From: Desulfobacterales bacterium HSG2 | GTDB lineage: Bacteria; Desulfobacterota; Desulfobacteria; Desulfobacterales; 4be13 | Assembly: GCA_030378035.1 (NCBI GenBank) | Contig: JAUCGI010000049.1 | Span: forward strand, 1-34,943 | Reading direction: 5' to 3' | Length of the DNA: 34,943 bases | Part shown: positions 13,765 to 22,402 of the stretch, piece after piece | How the letters are laid out: each line of letters opens with the position of its first letter | How positions within the stretch are numbered: position 1 is the stretch's first letter | Notes under the pieces: model-generated | Databases searched by the model: none | What the model was told of the DNA's origin: nothing | Seen by the model: the letters and a program-made list of their open reading frames with translations, nothing else | Made by a program: the position numbers and the translations under genes

Positions 13765-16740
13765 ATGCTAAAAAAATCTTTGGAAAAAATAGACTTTAAT
13801 CCTGACAACGGGCTTGTTTTTTGTAACAAGCTCGAAGGAGTATATGTTGGTGAGCTTTGCCATATTCAGGAAAAAGCCGGAAAATTAGGTGCCACTGCTG
13901 TTTTATTTCGTAGAAAATACAATGAAAACAATAAAATAGCAGATTCAAAACCTGTACTTCATATTTATGAAAAAGAAAATAATTTTTATAACAGTCAGGA
14001 GCATAAAGATTTACACGCCAAAATCTGGAGTGCGGGTGAAATTGAGGTTTATTTTATTATATCTGAGACAAGAATAGATATTTTTAATGCCCGCAAACCT
14101 GCTGAAGTCAAAAATGAAAAAAAATTAAGTTTGGAAAATTTATGTTTGGTGAGTGAAGCCTTAAAACAATTCAATGACCAGCGATTTTCCGCAATGGTGT
14201 TTGGCAAAGGTGTTTTTTGGGAGCAGGAAGACTTTTTTGACAATAAAAAGGATAACTTTTTCAGAAATCAGCTCAGAGAAGAAAATACACCTTTTCATCG
14301 CTTGTTAAAACAACTGATGGCAGTTCGCGACTATTTATACGACAAACAAAAGAAACTTTCAGAAGAAACGATTGACAAGTTGCTGATTATCTGTATTCTG
14401 ATAAAATTTTTGGAAGAAATCAAAGATGACAATGGAAAGCATACGTTAAGAAACATCTATAAAAAGCTTAAGGTGAAAAATTTTGCAGAAGCCCTGTTAA
14501 AAGGGAAATGCGTATCTGTTTTGGATGAATTAGCCAGCAAACTTGAAGGAAACATATTTGATAATTTTGAATACAAGGAAAAACAAGAGATACAACAAGC
14601 TGATTTGAAATTGGTGGCTGCTTTTCTGAAAGCTGAACTTGATATAGCCAAAAAACAATATTTTCTTTGGAAACAATATAGTTTTAATCATTTGCCGATA
14701 GAACTCATCAGTTCTGTTTATGAAAACTTTTTGCCAAAAGAAAAAGGTGTTGTTTATACGCCCCCGTTTTTGGTGAATTTTCTTGTTGATGAAGTAATGC
14801 CTTTGGATAAAGCAGAAGAATACTTCTCGCGAAATAAATTCAAAGTGCTTGACCCGAGTTGTGGTTCAGGTGTTTTTCTCGTGGCTGCTTATAAACGGAT
14901 GTTACAATGGTGGTCAGTTAATCATTACACAAAGACACAGGAAATTAAATTTGCCAAAAAAAATATTTGCCAAAAAATTTTGGAAAAAAATATTTTCGGT
15001 GTTGACATTAATGAAACCGCTACACGGATTACGATTTTCAGCCTGACAATTGCTTTATTGGATAAACTTGATCCCAAAGAAATTTGGAATAACTTGAAAT
15101 TAAACAGCCTGAAAAGCAATATACAAACCCAAAATTTCTTTAAATGGGCTGCTGACAAAAATAAAAAATTTGATTTGGTGATCGGAAATCCGCCGTTTAA
15201 TGATGAAAAAGGAAGAAGTACTCATAAAATCAAACCCGAATTAGTTTCAAAGATTGGTTTTAAACATAAAAAAGTAGCGGGAAACAGGTTTGCCTTGCAA
15301 TTTTTTGAAGGCGGAATGGCTTTGGCTAAAAAAGCTTTCCTTATTCTACCTTCTAATGTGTTGCTCTACAATAAGAGTGCTCAAACATACCGAGAACAAA
15401 TTTTCAAAGATTTTACTATTGAAAAGATCTTTGATTTTACACATTTGCGGCGTGAATTATTCGGTAGTGCGGATACGCCTGTTTGTGCAGTTCTGGCAAG
15501 TCCCACAGAAAGCAAGGGTAACGCGATAGAACATACAGTTATTAAGCGAACTGTTTCTTCTAAAAAGAAAATCGCTTTTGAGATAGACCATTACGACCGT
15601 CACTTTGTGGGCCATGATTGGGCATCTGATGAGAAAAAGCAATTTATATGGAAAACCAATTTATTGGGGGGCGGCCGACTGTTTCATTTGATTTATCGGT
15701 TGAATTTATTGGAAAATTTGGATACTTTTATCAAAAATAAAATGAAGAAAAACAATTGGGTCTATAGTAATGGTTATATTGGACAACATGGTGATATTGA
15801 TAAAAATAAACAAGCCATTTTTTTAAATGGACAACCTCAAATTAAAGCAAAAACATTTGATGAATTTGGTAGTTTTGAAAAGGAAATAATCCCTATAAAT
15901 GCTTATTTCTGGAATACAAGAACGGCTGAACTTTATCAATCTCCTCATATTATTTTTAAGTTGGTGTTAGAAAAATCAAAAATTCCGATGGCTTTTTCCG
16001 ATGAATATCTGTGTTTTAATAGCAGCTTTGTTGGAATTCATGCACCCCGGTCTGACAGAGATGAACTTTACAGGATATACGACAGACTTCATAAAAATGA
16101 AAACACATCCAAACTTTACAGAGTCTTTATTTTGTCTACAAGTTCAAAAGTAAAGGTTTATCACGAAACCTCAATAGTAAAAGAAGATATTGATAATCTG
16201 CCTTACCCTGATAAAACTGAATATTTAATACCTTCTCTTACCGAAGAGATTTTAATAAATGACATTTTGGATTATTACATTCATTTAGGCAAATCCATCA
16301 GCGAAAAAGGGAAGGGACGAAAACTTCACGAAAAAGTGAGCAAAAAACAACTTGAAAGGTTTGGGAAAACTTTTTGTGATGTTATTAACCCTATGCACGC
16401 TGAAAACGGAATGTCCTGGCAAATCGGAAATGTTTATCAGACACCTAAAAAAACATTTATTGTCTATCAATTTGTTTTTGGCGTACAGAAACAAGCTATT
16501 CGGTTTAAGGTTCAGGAAATCTCTGTTGATGATTTAGACAAGAATCTGAACAATATTCTGTTCAATGATAAAGAAAACAGGGCTGCTCTTTTTAACAGAG
16601 TTACACGGATTTACGGAAGTCAGGATGTTTATGATTATCTCATTTTAATAAAACCGACAACAACACGCTATTGGCTCAATTCTATTGCTGTGCGTGATGC
16701 TGATGAAACTGTCTTGGACTATTACGAAGCCGGATATTGA
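13765..16740 (+). CDS. N6-adenine DNA methyltransferase, type IIG-like (Eco57I/TaqI class)
   Basis: A 991-residue protein. Residues about 1-300 are an N-terminal region of unassigned fold. Residues about 320-480 form the methyltransferase core: GVVYTPPFLVNFLVDE, SAM motif DPSCGSGVFLVAA from D363, FGVDINETATRI, and the catalytic NPPF at 475-478 in LVIGNPPFND. The C-terminal half (about 650-900), with NPMHAENG-like and SFVGIHAP segments, fits a target-recognition region of the TaqI/Eco57I type. Single-chain type IIG enzymes and BREX-like PglX proteins share this layout. I do not see an unambiguous PD-(D/E)XK site, so nuclease activity is unproven. The composition is strongly AT-rich compared with neighbours, a sign of transfer. 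A decayed small frame follows two bases after the stop. Confidence 0.83.
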   Translation: MLKKSLEKIDFNPDNGLVFCNKLEGVYVGELCHIQEKAGKLGATAVLFRRKYNENNKIADSKPVLHIYEKENNFYNSQEHKDLHAKIWSAGEIEVYFIISETRIDIFNARKPAEVKNEKKLSLENLCLVSEALKQFNDQRFSAMVFGKGVFWEQEDFFDNKKDNFFRNQLREENTPFHRLLKQLMAVRDYLYDKQKKLSEETIDKLLIICILIKFLEEIKDDNGKHTLRNIYKKLKVKNFAEALLKGKCVSVLDELASKLEGNIFDNFEYKEKQEIQQADLKLVAAFLKAELDIAKKQYFLWKQYSFNHLPIELISSVYENFLPKEKGVVYTPPFLVNFLVDEVMPLDKAEEYFSRNKFKVLDPSCGSGVFLVAAYKRMLQWWSVNHYTKTQEIKFAKKNICQKILEKNIFGVDINETATRITIFSLTIALLDKLDPKEIWNNLKLNSLKSNIQTQNFFKWAADKNKKFDLVIGNPPFNDEKGRSTHKIKPELVSKIGFKHKKVAGNRFALQFFEGGMALAKKAFLILPSNVLLYNKSAQTYREQIFKDFTIEKIFDFTHLRRELFGSADTPVCAVLASPTESKGNAIEHTVIKRTVSSKKKIAFEIDHYDRHFVGHDWASDEKKQFIWKTNLLGGGRLFHLIYRLNLLENLDTFIKNKMKKNNWVYSNGYIGQHGDIDKNKQAIFLNGQPQIKAKTFDEFGSFEKEIIPINAYFWNTRTAELYQSPHIIFKLVLEKSKIPMAFSDEYLCFNSSFVGIHAPRSDRDELYRIYDRLHKNENTSKLYRVFILSTSSKVKVYHETSIVKEDIDNLPYPDKTEYLIPSLTEEILINDILDYYIHLGKSISEKGKGRKLHEKVSKKQLERFGKTFCDVINPMHAENGMSWQIGNVYQTPKKTFIVYQFVFGVQKQAIRFKVQEISVDDLDKNLNNILFNDKENRAALFNRVTRIYGSQDVYDYLILIKPTTTRYWLNSIAVRDADETVLDYYEAGY

Positions 16741-16827
16741 ATATGAACAGAAGACCCGATAAAACTATTGAAGATATGATCGCTTTTATTGAGAGAGCTT
16801 TTACCATTTCCTCTTCGTTTAAAAATC

Positions 16828-17089
16828 TGATTCCGAACAGCTTGAAAAAATTTATTTCAAATCAATCGGCAAACTTTTTTCCTGATTATAACGCCTTTTG
16901 AGCGAGGTGGATTCCGGGTCAAAAATGATAAAAATCCTGCCGATTTTTATCATTTTTGCCCGGAATGACAGGGGTGACCGAAAAATCGCAAAGACTTATT
17001 CCCAACAGACAGACAAATTTGGCTTAACTTGGCATGATTCCGAACAGCTTGAAAAAATTTATTTCAAATCAATCGGCAAACTTTTTTCC
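16828..17089. repeat. 55-bp perfect direct duplication flanking a palindrome
   Basis: Bases 16828-16882 and 17035-17089 are identical (starting tgattccgaacagcttg). The 152 bases between them hold a ctgattataacg repeat arm and the palindrome at 16907-16971. The identity of the copies indicates a recent event, either insertion with an unusually long duplication or a tandem duplication followed by insertion. Confidence 0.88.
16907..16971. repeat. Palindromic repeat, conserved arms with own core
   Basis: Arms gtggattccgggtc and gcccggaatgacag enclose a palindromic core built on aaaaatgataaaaatc and its inverse, with ctgcc as the loop. The same arms occur at 12156-12270 and 17171-17252 around unrelated cores. 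Confidence 0.8.
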
Positions 17090-17152
17090 AAGCACCCCCG
17101 CTCAAAAATTCCTGATGTAAAATTATACCATTTTTGGATTTATGTGCATTAG

Positions 17153-17296
17153 CTGAGTACAGGACAAAAAGTGGACTCCGGGTCGGAAATGCCGGGAATC
17201 CCCTTCGACAGGCTCAGGGAACGATTCCCGGCATTTCCGCCCGGAATGACAGCGCGCCGGTTTTCAGGCATCCAAAGATTTTTGTCCTGTACACAG
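17153..17296. mobile_element. 144-bp MITE-like element with 9-bp target duplication
   Basis: The ends ctgagtacaggacaaaaa and, inverted, ctgtgtacaggacaaaaa differ at one base. The direct repeat gtgcattag flanks the element at 17144-17152 and 17297-17305. Inside, at 17171-17252, is the gtggactccgggtc...gcccggaatgacag palindrome, whose own core carries ccttcgacaggctcaggg, a motif I know as a common dispersed bacterial repeat. No gene is encoded. It sits about 70 bases upstream of the mannose-6-phosphate isomerase gene. Confidence 0.85.
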
Positions 17297-17367
17297 GTGC
17301 ATTAGATTAGATATTGCCAGAAGATGTGGTTTTAAAGAAATTTCAATTTTATAAAGGCGATTAAAAG

Positions 17368-18576
17368 ATGAAAACAATCAGAATACTCAGAAACCCCATA
17401 CAGGAATACGCATGGGGATCTCGCACCGCCATTTCCGATCTGCTGGGAAACCCGTCCCCGTCAGACAATCCCCAGGCGGAGCTATGGATGGGGGCGCACC
17501 CCAAAGCGCCTTCCCGTGTCAGATACGGCGGCAGGTGGGTCTCTTTGGCGAAGTTAATCGAAAAGAATCCCAAAAATATTCTCGGCGAAGCTGTTGCAGA
17601 GAAATTTGACAACCAGCTCCCTTATCTGTTCAAAGTCCTTGCCGCGGCAAAACCTCTTTCCATACAGGCGCATCCCAACCAAAACCAGGCAAAACAGGGC
17701 TTTGAGAGAGAGAACCGTCTGAATATTCCGCTCGACGCTCCCGAGAGGAATTACAAGGATGATAACCACAAACCGGAATGTATCTGCGCGCTCACCCCCT
17801 TCTGGGGTTTGAACGGCTTTCGCAAAATCGGAGATATTCTCCCCCTTATGGAAAAGATCGCGCCGAAAAGACTGGAAAAAGAATTCGACGAGCTTCTGAA
17901 GCACCCCGACTTTCAGGGGCTGAAAGGGCTTTTCCACGCGCTGATAACAATGGATCCCGAGCGGAAAAAGGAGGTCGTGGGAAATGCCGCCATCAATGCG
18001 AGAGATTATTCAAAAGAGGACCCGATTTTTAAATGGATTATCAAGCTTTACAATGAATATCCGTCAGATATCGGGGTGCTTTCCCCCATCTTCCTGAATC
18101 TGGTCTGTCTCCAACCGGGCCAGGCCATGTTTCTGCCGGCAGGAGAGCCTCACGCGTATTTCGACGGTGTGGGAATCGAACTCATGGCAAACTCGGACAA
18201 TGTGTTAAGAGGCGGCCTGACCCCCAAGCATATGGATGTGCCGGAGCTTTTGCGGGTGCTTAACTTTGATGAGCAGGAGATCAATATCCTTCTTCCCAGG
18301 AAAATCAGCGATTATGAAAGCGTGTATGATACGCCGACAGAGGAGTTTCTCCTCTCTGTCATCTCCGTTGAAAAAAGCATGAAGCGTGCAAATTTCATCA
18401 ACAAAAGCGTCGAAATTCTCCTCTGCACGGATGGAAAAGCGAAGATCACGGACTTCAACAAAAAGAAAGATACCATCATGATAGAAAAAGGGATGTCCGT
18501 TATCATCCCCGCCGGTGTCGATGAATATAGCATTAAGGGGAATGCAGTCTTTTATAAGGCATCGGTTCCCATGTAA
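17368..18576 (+). CDS. manA: Mannose-6-phosphate isomerase, class I
   Basis: A 402-residue cytoplasmic zinc enzyme interconverting fructose-6-phosphate and mannose-6-phosphate, which links glycolysis to GDP-mannose and exopolysaccharide synthesis. The zinc ligands of class I enzymes are in place: Q100 and H102 in SIQAHPNQNQA, E137 in DDNHKPE, and H262 in FLPAGEPHAYF. The N-terminus, which opens with IQEYAWGSRTAI, and the GGLTPKHMDVPELL stretch are diagnostic. Length is normal. The ATG at 17368 follows an AAAGGCG ribosome-like site at 17354. It stands alone: a MITE lies upstream and a rhomboid gene follows after 76 bases, in the same direction but functionally unrelated. Confidence 0.93.
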   Translation: MKTIRILRNPIQEYAWGSRTAISDLLGNPSPSDNPQAELWMGAHPKAPSRVRYGGRWVSLAKLIEKNPKNILGEAVAEKFDNQLPYLFKVLAAAKPLSIQAHPNQNQAKQGFERENRLNIPLDAPERNYKDDNHKPECICALTPFWGLNGFRKIGDILPLMEKIAPKRLEKEFDELLKHPDFQGLKGLFHALITMDPERKKEVVGNAAINARDYSKEDPIFKWIIKLYNEYPSDIGVLSPIFLNLVCLQPGQAMFLPAGEPHAYFDGVGIELMANSDNVLRGGLTPKHMDVPELLRVLNFDEQEINILLPRKISDYESVYDTPTEEFLLSVISVEKSMKRANFINKSVEILLCTDGKAKITDFNKKKDTIMIEKGMSVIIPAGVDEYSIKGNAVFYKASVPM

Positions 18577-18652
18577 CTGAAATGACAAGGGTGCTCTTTT
18601 AATCCCGGGTGCCAAAGATGTTGCACTTTGACATGTAATCCATGGTAGGAAT

Positions 18653-19303
18653 ATGAAAAGAATTCAATATAATTCACCGGTTATCCTGACATTTTCCATT
18701 GCGGTTGTTATTATACACCTGCTTGACTGGACAGTGTTTCCCAAGCTCACCTATAATTTTTTTGTGGTGAGACCCACAATATCCCTGTTTGATCCCCTTG
18801 ATTATTTCCGGCTCTTATCCCACATACTGGGCCATGCAAGCTGGAAGCATCTGTTCGGCAATCTGACGTATATCCTGCTCCTTGGCCCGATACTGGAAGA
18901 GAAATACGGCAGTCCGTTAATTTTGCTGATGATACTTTTCACCGCCCTCTTCATAGGGATTATAAACGTGCTGTTTTTTTCCAAGGGACTGCTCGGTGCC
19001 AGCGGCATCGTTTTTATGCTCATTATCCTGGTTTCAGTTGTTGATATGAAACAAGGTTCGATCCCTCTGACATTCATACTTGTTGCAGGTATTTTTATCA
19101 GCACTGAGATTGTCAACGCGTTTCGCCACGATAACATTTCACAGATGGCGCATATTATGGGAGGGGCGATGGGTGCGGCATTCGGGTTTATATTCAATCT
19201 GCACGGATGGGGTGCATCTGCACGGATTTCGGGTGCATCTACACGGATTGTGGATAAGAAAGGATTAGGCCCAAACGAACCGCGTTCATCCGAGGACCCG
19301 TAA
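18653..19303 (+). CDS. Rhomboid family intramembrane serine protease
   Basis: A 216-residue membrane protein with about six hydrophobic helices. Rhomboid hallmarks are present: SHILGHASWKHLFGN (56-70) in the L1/TM2 region, the catalytic serine in GASG (S117), and the catalytic histidine in MAHIMGGAMGAAFG (H167). It should cleave transmembrane substrates within the inner membrane. The native protein probably ends near FIFNLHGW (about residue 186). The remaining 30 residues, including TRIVDKKGLGPNEP, are translated from the start of a downstream repeat array, so a repeat insertion seems to have replaced the original stop. Activity is probably kept because the catalytic core is complete. Confidence 0.87.
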   Translation: MKRIQYNSPVILTFSIAVVIIHLLDWTVFPKLTYNFFVVRPTISLFDPLDYFRLLSHILGHASWKHLFGNLTYILLLGPILEEKYGSPLILLMILFTALFIGIINVLFFSKGLLGASGIVFMLIILVSVVDMKQGSIPLTFILVAGIFISTEIVNAFRHDNISQMAHIMGGAMGAAFGFIFNLHGWGASARISGASTRIVDKKGLGPNEPRSSEDP

Positions 19304-19533
19304 TCCCTTCTTATCCACAATCCGTGTAAATGGATAACACCCAAACGAACCGCGTTCATCCGAGGACCCGTAATCCCTTCTTATCCACAATCCGTGTAGA
19401 TACCCAAACGAACCGCGTTCATCCGAGGACCCGTAATCCCTTCTTATCCACAATCCGTGTAGTATGGATAACATCCAAACGAACCGCGTTCATCCGAGGA
19501 CCCATAATCCCTTCTTATCCACAATCCGTGTAG
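19242..19533. repeat. Array of four direct repeats with an inverted first arm
   Basis: Units start ccaaacgaaccgcgttcatc at 19271, 19341, 19404 and 19475 and end ttatccacaatccgtgta. Spacings are 70, 63 and 71, because the short linkers (taaatggataacac and similar) differ. A left arm at 19242-19263 is the inverse of the unit end, so the first unit is a palindromic element and the others look like duplications lacking the left arm. The array starts inside the rhomboid frame. Confidence 0.85.
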
Positions 19534-19609
19534 CATCTTGTTTCATCCTTCGGCAGGCAGCGATTTGTTAGAAGCCCACTCAACTTGTTTCGTAGTTTGC
19601 GCGGTAACC

Positions 19610-20269
19610 TTACTGGATATAAGCAAGGTCTGAAATATAAGTCTCAAAGGAGTCAATAAACAAATCAATGACCAATTGGATATCTTCTGTCTTATCCCTT
19701 AATACATCTGCACGGTGCCTTTCTCCAACTACTTTTGGCGTTTCTCTCCCATGCGCGACAGCATTCCTTTTATCCACAACTTCATCAATGGTGTATCTGA
19801 CTCTTGGCTCAACTATGATCGGACTGGCTCCAAAGCTGTCCAATGTCTGTTCGATGATTTTAAACCATACATTTTGCAGGCTTTGAGAAAAAATTGTATT
19901 GCTTATTTCAAAACTCTCATCTGAACCGATACTTTTAAATACATCAACTGACTTGTTTATGTACTCTTTGTACCCACAAGACTTAAAGCTCTGCATTTTT
20001 GAATTTAACGAGATAACATTGAAATTAGTCTCAAAATGTTTGTTCTTTACCCCTCTGCCATTTATAATCAAAATGGTTTGTTCAACAACCTCATTTACGG
20101 TTTTCTCAAGTGCTGAATACAAATGAACATAGTACAGCCCCCTTTGTATCTTCACATAAGGTGGCGTTTCTGCCGGTTCTTTTGGCTCGACAGATTCTAT
20201 ATGAGCCAAATTCAGCATTACTTCAGAAAACCGTTCTCTATAATTTTTCTTAACGATGCTAAACGGCAT
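19610..20269 (-). CDS. HEPN-domain protein (MAE_28990/RiboL-PSP-like)
   Basis: A 219-residue protein with the HEPN RNase signature RNxxxH as RNAVAH at residues 168-173, in VDKRNAVAHGRE. Helices before it, LYYVHLYSALEKTVNEVVE and further C-terminal ones, fit the HEPN helical bundle; family-level assignment to the MAE_28990 or RiboL-PSP group is by general resemblance. HEPN proteins are metal-independent RNases used as toxins or effectors in anti-viral systems. The start at 20269 lies inside the end of the DUF262 gene (11-base overlap, different frame), so translation is coupled. DUF262 plus HEPN gene pairs occur in defence islands. The gene ends about 75 bases after the rhomboid repeat array and is AT-rich like its partner. 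Confidence 0.78.
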   Translation of the reverse strand: MPFSIVKKNYRERFSEVMLNLAHIESVEPKEPAETPPYVKIQRGLYYVHLYSALEKTVNEVVEQTILIINGRGVKNKHFETNFNVISLNSKMQSFKSCGYKEYINKSVDVFKSIGSDESFEISNTIFSQSLQNVWFKIIEQTLDSFGASPIIVEPRVRYTIDEVVDKRNAVAHGRETPKVVGERHRADVLRDKTEDIQLVIDLFIDSFETYISDLAYIQ

Positions 20270-21314
20270 TTAATAATCTGTCTTTAACCCTATTGATTCT
20301 TTTAACTAACATTTTTTTGCTATTTGTTGCACCGGTAGTGTACTTTTTTAGGTCCTTGTCATTTAACAGATCGATAAGTACGTTGCCGTCAATCTGAACT
20401 CCACTCTGAATAGCTATGGCAGTACCGATTGAAATTGCTTCATAAAGCACTACCGGAGTTCTATTTTTTCTTGCACCTCGAACAATTCCTTTTGGCAAAT
20501 TTTCATTTAGGCATTTAAAAGTATCATTGAATAACTTCCTGAAGTGTCCCTTGTTTTTAAAAGACTTGGTTTTCTTCTCCATAAAGTCATTTAAAAAACC
20601 TTTAACACTGCTGACATAATTTTCTCGGTCTTCATAACATGCAAAGAACCGCAATACCAACTCTTCATAACTTCCAGTTCGTTCTGCTGTTTCTGTCATT
20701 TTAACGACAGCTCTGAAATTTTTGTCCCGAGACAGGTCTTTGATGAAATCATTAAATTTGCCTAAAAATACACAGTTTCTAATTTCCTGCGGATGCAGGA
20801 TGACACCTCCGGTATTAAGGCGTTCAAACAGATCATATCGAACATTGAAGTCACTTCGATCATTTAAAACGGTGATCCTTAAAGACCTTGTCTTCAACAT
20901 AATCTGCATTGATTTAGGTAAATCTTCATATACAATACCGTTCATGGCATCCAGCTTCTCAAGCTTACTTAACCTAAGCGGTTTAAAGTTAATTCCTGTT
21001 TCTTTTAAATCCTTTTCATTTCCAATAAAGTTGAGGAGTGTTGTCAGACGCTGAACGCCATCAACAACATCCCATGATGCATCTTTATTTGTTGCCATAA
21101 AAAGGCTTGGGATCGGAATGCCAAGAAGAAGAGACTCTATGAGTGCAGACTGTCTCTCACCTTTCCAAACGAAATGTCGTTGATACTCAGGAGCTATATT
21201 TATCATTCCTTCCAAAATCATGTCATACAGTTGTCTTACTGCAATATCGTAACTGTCGAAAGCGACAGATCTCCTCTTTTTATCAAGTTGCTCTTGGATT
21301 TTTTCGATGTTCAC
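20259..21314 (-). CDS. DUF262 (GmrSD N-terminal-like, ParB-fold) protein
   Basis: A 351-residue protein of the DUF262 family. The hallmarks are YQRHFVWKGERQSALIESLL (44-63), GIPIPSLFM, and the nucleotide-handling motif DGVQRLTTL from residue 85. DUF262 is the ParB/Srx-fold domain found in the GmrS part of GmrSD type IV restriction enzymes and in BREX-like accessory proteins. Here the GmrD-type HNH domain (DUF1524) is absent, and the C-terminal half is a helical domain. The start codon is GTG (21312-21314) with AGGA about 8 bases upstream. The gene overlaps the HEPN gene by 11 bases. The likely job is sensing, or NTP-dependent control of the HEPN RNase. This is inference from architecture. Confidence 0.83.
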   Translation of the reverse strand: MNIEKIQEQLDKKRRSVAFDSYDIAVRQLYDMILEGMINIAPEYQRHFVWKGERQSALIESLLLGIPIPSLFMATNKDASWDVVDGVQRLTTLLNFIGNEKDLKETGINFKPLRLSKLEKLDAMNGIVYEDLPKSMQIMLKTRSLRITVLNDRSDFNVRYDLFERLNTGGVILHPQEIRNCVFLGKFNDFIKDLSRDKNFRAVVKMTETAERTGSYEELVLRFFACYEDRENYVSSVKGFLNDFMEKKTKSFKNKGHFRKLFNDTFKCLNENLPKGIVRGARKNRTPVVLYEAISIGTAIAIQSGVQIDGNVLIDLLNDKDLKKYTTGATNSKKMLVKRINRVKDRLLNAV

Positions 21315-21788
21315 TGTTTATCCTATCTATTTTCTAAGTACCCCTGACATAAATTTTTTCGGTAGTTTTATTCAGGGAGTGCTTTGTTCAGTTTTAGGAT
21401 CCCAGAAAAATACCAGAAAACTTTTGTTCGGCACTTGCAAATAATATTTTGAAAGCACTATCCCGGTAAAACATTATGTCCGCCGTACCGTTTTTAACCT
21501 GAATCTCAATTGCACAACATCATTATTATTATGACAGACCGGAAGTTTCATCCCTCCATTTTGTATTTATACCTAAAGATGTGCTGTCAACTTTTTTGCA
21601 GGGTATGGTTTTCTGGAAGTTTCTGAAAAACGGTTTCCGGGATTACCGGATTTCCCGAAGTTCAATATCTGTCAGAGGCGAACATTTGCCTGATTCAGAA
21701 AAATGCCGACAAACTGTTTTTCATAATTACACAGTTTCCGAATGACTCCGGATGCTGATTGCCGGGCAGTTTATAATTTCATATAAAT
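21315..21788. other. AT-rich intergenic stretch with a possible gene fragment
   Basis: No complete gene is seen. On the minus strand about 21394-21517, a short open stretch reads EIQVKNGTADIMFYRDSAFK and ends at a TAA, with protein-like character but no start. It could be the tail of a deleted gene upstream of the DUF262 module. The rest shows no repeats that I can match elsewhere in the window. Confidence 0.3.
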
Positions 21789-21828
21789 AAAAAAGGACTC
21801 TCCCTTGCAAGGGATGAGTCCTTTTTTT
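21789..21828 (-). terminator. Rho-independent terminator of tRNA-Lys
   Basis: An aaaaaggactc...gagtcctttttt hairpin with a ttgcaa loop region is flanked by A and T runs on both sides, so it can act in both directions. On the minus strand it begins directly after the CCA end of the tRNA. Confidence 0.9.
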
Positions 21829-21829
21829 A

Positions 21830-21906
<77 letters not shown>

Positions 21907-22023
21907 CCTTCACAGAAAATGAATAAAGATCAAACAAACGAAAAGCTTTATAACAGCTTAAAAAGGGCTTGTCAAGAATAAATTGCAAGAAAAAAATATT
22001 TTTTCCAAGGCATCTTCACACTT

Positions 22024-22092
22024 TTTTGAAGAATGAACTCATCCGCGTTTATCTGCGTTTATCTGCGTCCCGTTGTTCTTTCAACAGAGATT
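22024..22092. repeat. Dispersed repeat shared with 29636-29699
   Basis: The segment runs from gaactcatccgcgtttatc to cgttgttctttcaacag and recurs with a few changes at 29644-29698. The internal tccgcgttt/tctgcgttt units repeat two or three times. It leads into the tandem array that follows. Confidence 0.75.
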
Positions 22093-22111
22093 CGGAGAGA
22101 CTCCGCGGATA

Positions 22112-22400
22112 TCCGCGTTAAAAAACGGTTCTGTACGATTTCAGACGGCCGTAAAAAACGCAGAGGCCGCGGAGATCGCGGAGAACCGCGGAGATTCGGA
22201 AGAGACTCTGCGGCCTCCGCGTTAAAAAAAGGGTTCCATATAATTTCAGACAGTCATAAAAATGTCGCGGAGGTCGCGGAAAACCGCGGAAGAGACTCTG
22301 TAGCTCTCCGCTGCCTCCGCGTTAAAAAAGGGTTCCATATAATTTCAGACAGTCATAAAAAATGCCGCGGAGATCGCGGAGATTCGGAAGAGACTCCGCG
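22112..22400. repeat. Tandem array of three ~100-bp GC-rich repeats
   Basis: Units start tccgcgttaaaaaa at 22112, 22216 and 22316 (104 and 100 bases apart). Each continues with ggttccatataatttcagac-type sequence, then cgcggagatcgcggag runs and a closing gagactc. The cgcggag motif and its inverse are the same as in the 310-bp element at 6440-6749 and near 26470. The array abuts the 3' end of the KptA-like gene, whose last codons lie within it or next to it. Confidence 0.82.
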
Positions 22401-22402
22401 CT

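Larger units (their letters stand above)
16743..17152 (+). pseudogene. Broken small gene downstream of the methyltransferase
   Basis: An ATG at 16743 opens MNRRPDKTIEDMIAFIERAF but the frame ends at 16901 in a repeat arm. A second protein-like stretch is open from 16976 to the TAG at 17150 and reads TYSQQTDKFGLTWH, then SEQLEKIYFKSIGKLFSKHP and IPDVKLYHFWIYVH. A 55-base block is present in both halves (in different frames), with a palindromic repeat between them. I cannot name the family. Its tight spacing behind the methyltransferase suggests a partner subunit or a nuclease gene that was broken by duplication and insertion. Confidence 0.5.

Noticed and set aside
19242..19533. Four regular repeats as a CRISPR array
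   Set aside because: The linkers are only a few bases long and resemble each other, the repeats are about 57 bases, and no cas gene is present.
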